DNA of 64,000 nt from Micromussa lordhowensis (taxonomy: Eukaryota > Cnidaria > Anthozoa > Scleractinia > Lobophylliidae): assembly GCA_964020085.1 (NCBI GenBank), contig OZ026595.1, forward strand, positions 14,331,414 to 14,395,413, in the 5' to 3' direction. Position numbers and translations under genes: made by a program. This document shows positions 61,796 through 64,000 of the stretch, one piece after another. Below the pieces are notes generated by a model. It saw only the letters and a list, made by a program, of their open reading frames with translations. It was not told the origin of the DNA and did no database searches. Numbering within the stretch: the first letter of the stretch is position 1; the number at the start of each line of letters is the position of its first letter.

Positions 61796-63342
61796 TTATA
61801 AACTTACAAGAAAAGACCAAGAGTAGAATTTAGCTGTAATTATGTGATTTGTAGTGGAAACTTGCCTTTCGTTATGATGTCGCAGACATTCGCGGCCAGT
61901 GAAGTTTTTAAGCTGATCTCAGCTATTCAGTCGATGATTCAGTTGGAAGCAAGTTCAGTGTCGTTTTGACATTGCAACTAAGGAATGTAATCAGATTTAA
62001 TATCCATCACATAATGTTATCCAGGAACTGGTATGCACCACTTAATTCCTGTCACTTCGCAGAACAAACGGAATCTGCAGCGAACATATATAGTTGTTAG
62101 TCTGGGGTCCAGTTTTTTCACAAGGTTGTTTTATCCTCGTTTAGTTCCTTTCTTAACACATTTTTTGCCTGAAGATCCAGCACACACAGCGACAGATTTA
62201 CATGTATAGGGGACGAACCGGGAAACTGGCCCTCATTCCGTTGTTCTGCATGTTCTTGTGAGCTGATTATTATACTTTGTGTTCTCGATCCAGCAGCTTC
62301 AAAAGTTGATGTAGCCACACAAACAGATGCAACAGGTGTCAGCATGAAGACTAAGATGATATCCACAGAACCCACTGTTTGTTGCGGATGCAACCAATGA
62401 GACTAGCAAAGGTCACAAAGATGCCTTGGCGTCAGTGATACTAGTGATACTAGGGAGCGGTTGCAAATGGCGGCACTCAGAATATTCAAGCTATCTACAG
62501 TTATTGATTCGTCCCAGCCTCCCAACTCTATTGAATAGAGGACTTCAGGATATATGTATTTTAATGTACAAAGTCAAAAACAATTGGCTAAATTTGTTAT
62601 TATATACACATTATACACATACACATATACACATTATCATCATCTTGATGTCATGCTGTTACAACAAGATAGACATATATAATACTTTTTTATTTGAGAG
62701 ATTAAAAGACACTGTTCCCAAGTAGATTTAAATGTTCACAGTTTGGATTCTGTGCACTGGGGGAATGTACAGTGTTTATTCGTGGTTATTGAAACAAGTT
62801 AATATCAAGAGAGAATGAAGGTAAGAGAGTTTATCCCCCATCGATATCTAGAAAAGCATGTTCTTAAGGTAATCCAAGGTAATAATGTTTCCACGTGCGT
62901 TGCGTGGAGGATTTAACTGCATGTGCAGCCTGATCCTGGGCTGTCCACGTGACTGCATCCGCGTCACAGGATTGGCTATTTCCAGACTCTCCTACGATTT
63001 TTACGAAACCCAGATTGCCGGATCTGAAAACTGATCGACTGGGATCGACAAGAAATTCCCCGAAGGTGGTTGCAAACAAACCTTGTGATGAATAAATTAT
63101 CAGTATCGGCCTGCTCTGTTAAAATAATTTGCAATGTAAACTTGCAGCACAGATTTGCTTGCCCCAGATTGCATTTGAAGCTTAAGGTCTGTTATATCAA
63201 GGTATGCTTTTTATTTACCGGTGATCTCAAACCGTTTCCCTTCTGATAAAGACTCCTTCCTTACTTTTTTAAGTTCTATTAGAGTTAATTGGCTTTATGA
63301 TTATCTTCTCGCTGACAAACAGATGTTAAACGATTTCCGGTT
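61796..63342. other. Duplicated 3' flank of copy 2, no gene
   Basis: It is colinear with 48348-50285 except for the missing LINE tail. The frames at 62118-62393 and 62426-62725 are not conserved in block 1, so I do not call them genes. Confidence 0.5.
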
Positions 63343-63639
63343 AGGCGATCTATGAACCTGAAAACGTCTGATTCTCAGGGGGAGGGGGGGGGGGGCTTTC
63401 TATCCGCATAGCTATTACTCCAAACCACTTTACAAGATGGGGACCCAACATTTTTCCATCTTCACTGGTCGTAGATTAAGTTTATGCCCAAAACATTTTC
63501 GGCCCTTAGGAAGTACTTTAACTCCCTGGGTCCCTCTCTAAGATATGAAACTTGATCGATTCTGAAATCATATTCGTTTCAACGAATATGCAGAGGGTCT
63601 CCAAAGGGAAGATACATGTAATCTTGGCCAATCTCCACT
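63343..63639. other. Spacer with G-run
   Basis: Beyond the duplication border. It contains a G-run of about a dozen bases near 63385, potentially quadruplex-forming. No gene was recognised. Confidence 0.4.
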
Positions 63640-64000
63640 GCTCCCAGCTTTTTTCTCCAAAGTTTACGTTGCCAACCTTATGCTCCGAACCATAGTTTAT
63701 AGAGGAAAATATTATGAAACGTGACAAAAATCAAAGGAGTAAACAAAGTTGCCAAGAGTTTTGTTGGAAGGTCCACGACCGTGCAAAATCGTTTGTTTTG
63801 CGCTCGTACACTATGCTTGAATTATTTAAAATGTTTCTATTGGTTAGTTCCCCAGTACAGAGTAAACAAAAATTATGTTTTGGGCAAGTTCAAGTCCAAA
63901 AGTGCGAACAGAAACCTACAACAAAGAAATTTCTCAGGTTTCCTAACCATTCCTCTCTGTTAACTATGTATCGACAGAAGAATGAAAAAATGCAGCTAAA
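63640..64000 (+). repeat. Fourth copy of the local dispersed repeat
   Basis: It matches 51765-52085 closely: TATGCTCCGAACCATAGTTT, GGAAGGTCCACGACCGTGCA, TTTCTATTGGTTAGTTCCCC, and an end at CGACAGAAGAATG. It runs off the window. Its presence downstream of both MFSD12 blocks suggests the duplication may once have been longer, or the repeat is locally amplified. Confidence 0.75.

Larger units (their letters stand above)
55960..63342 (+). repeat. Segmental duplication, block 2
   Basis: It is the direct-orientation counterpart of 42755-50285 and includes the second MFSD12-like gene. Block-specific changes are a SINE in intron 1, loss or absence of the LINE tail, a different microsatellite at about 62600-62640 (TACACAT type), and a palindromic insertion at the end of exon 9. 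Confidence 0.92.

Overview
The window looks like nuclear DNA of a cnidarian, most likely an anthozoan such as a stony coral. The reasons are short exons with GT-AG introns, AT-rich spacers, tRNA-derived SINEs of a type I recognise from coral genomes, CR1- and L1-like LINE remnants, many foldback elements, and an MFSD12-like transporter. There are no operons, bacterial-style genes or CRISPR arrays. All assignments come from reading the sequence; no database search was run.

Layout. 0-3 kb: a possible decayed minus-strand coding fragment and a Harbinger-like terminal-inverted-repeat (TIR) element with a TAA duplication (686-2610). 3.5-8.6 kb: a decayed eight-exon plus-strand gene whose pieces resemble a ParB-like domain followed by a beta-class DNA methyltransferase. 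9.1-13.3 kb: three tandem arrays; two related 27-bp arrays flank a TIR-bounded array of about 51 copies of a 32-bp unit. 14-17.3 kb: nested TIR elements and a LINE 3' end split in three. 17.3-31.1 kb: about 14 kb with no convincing gene and hints of an old internal duplication. 31.3-32.7 kb: an intact intronless 450-residue ankyrin-repeat gene. 34.6-36 kb: nested repeats and a SINE.

36.7-42.75 kb is the most interesting stretch. A decayed gene with SWIM zinc-finger and YqaJ-like pieces is interrupted by a 4.55-kb element. That element has 20-bp TIRs, is flanked by TTAA on both sides, and encodes a three-exon protein that joins a Mutator/Kolobok-type transposase core to a C-terminal DEDDh exonuclease domain.

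42.75-63.3 kb holds a direct segmental duplication (two blocks of about 7.5 kb). Each block carries a complete nine-exon MFSD12-like major facilitator gene (639 and 685 residues by my exon model). The copies differ by a SINE, a LINE tail and a palindromic insertion that rewrites the C-terminus of copy 2. The 5.7-kb spacer holds a foldback element, three copies of a local repeat (a fourth closes the window) and an L1-like LINE with a CR1-like LINE nested in it.
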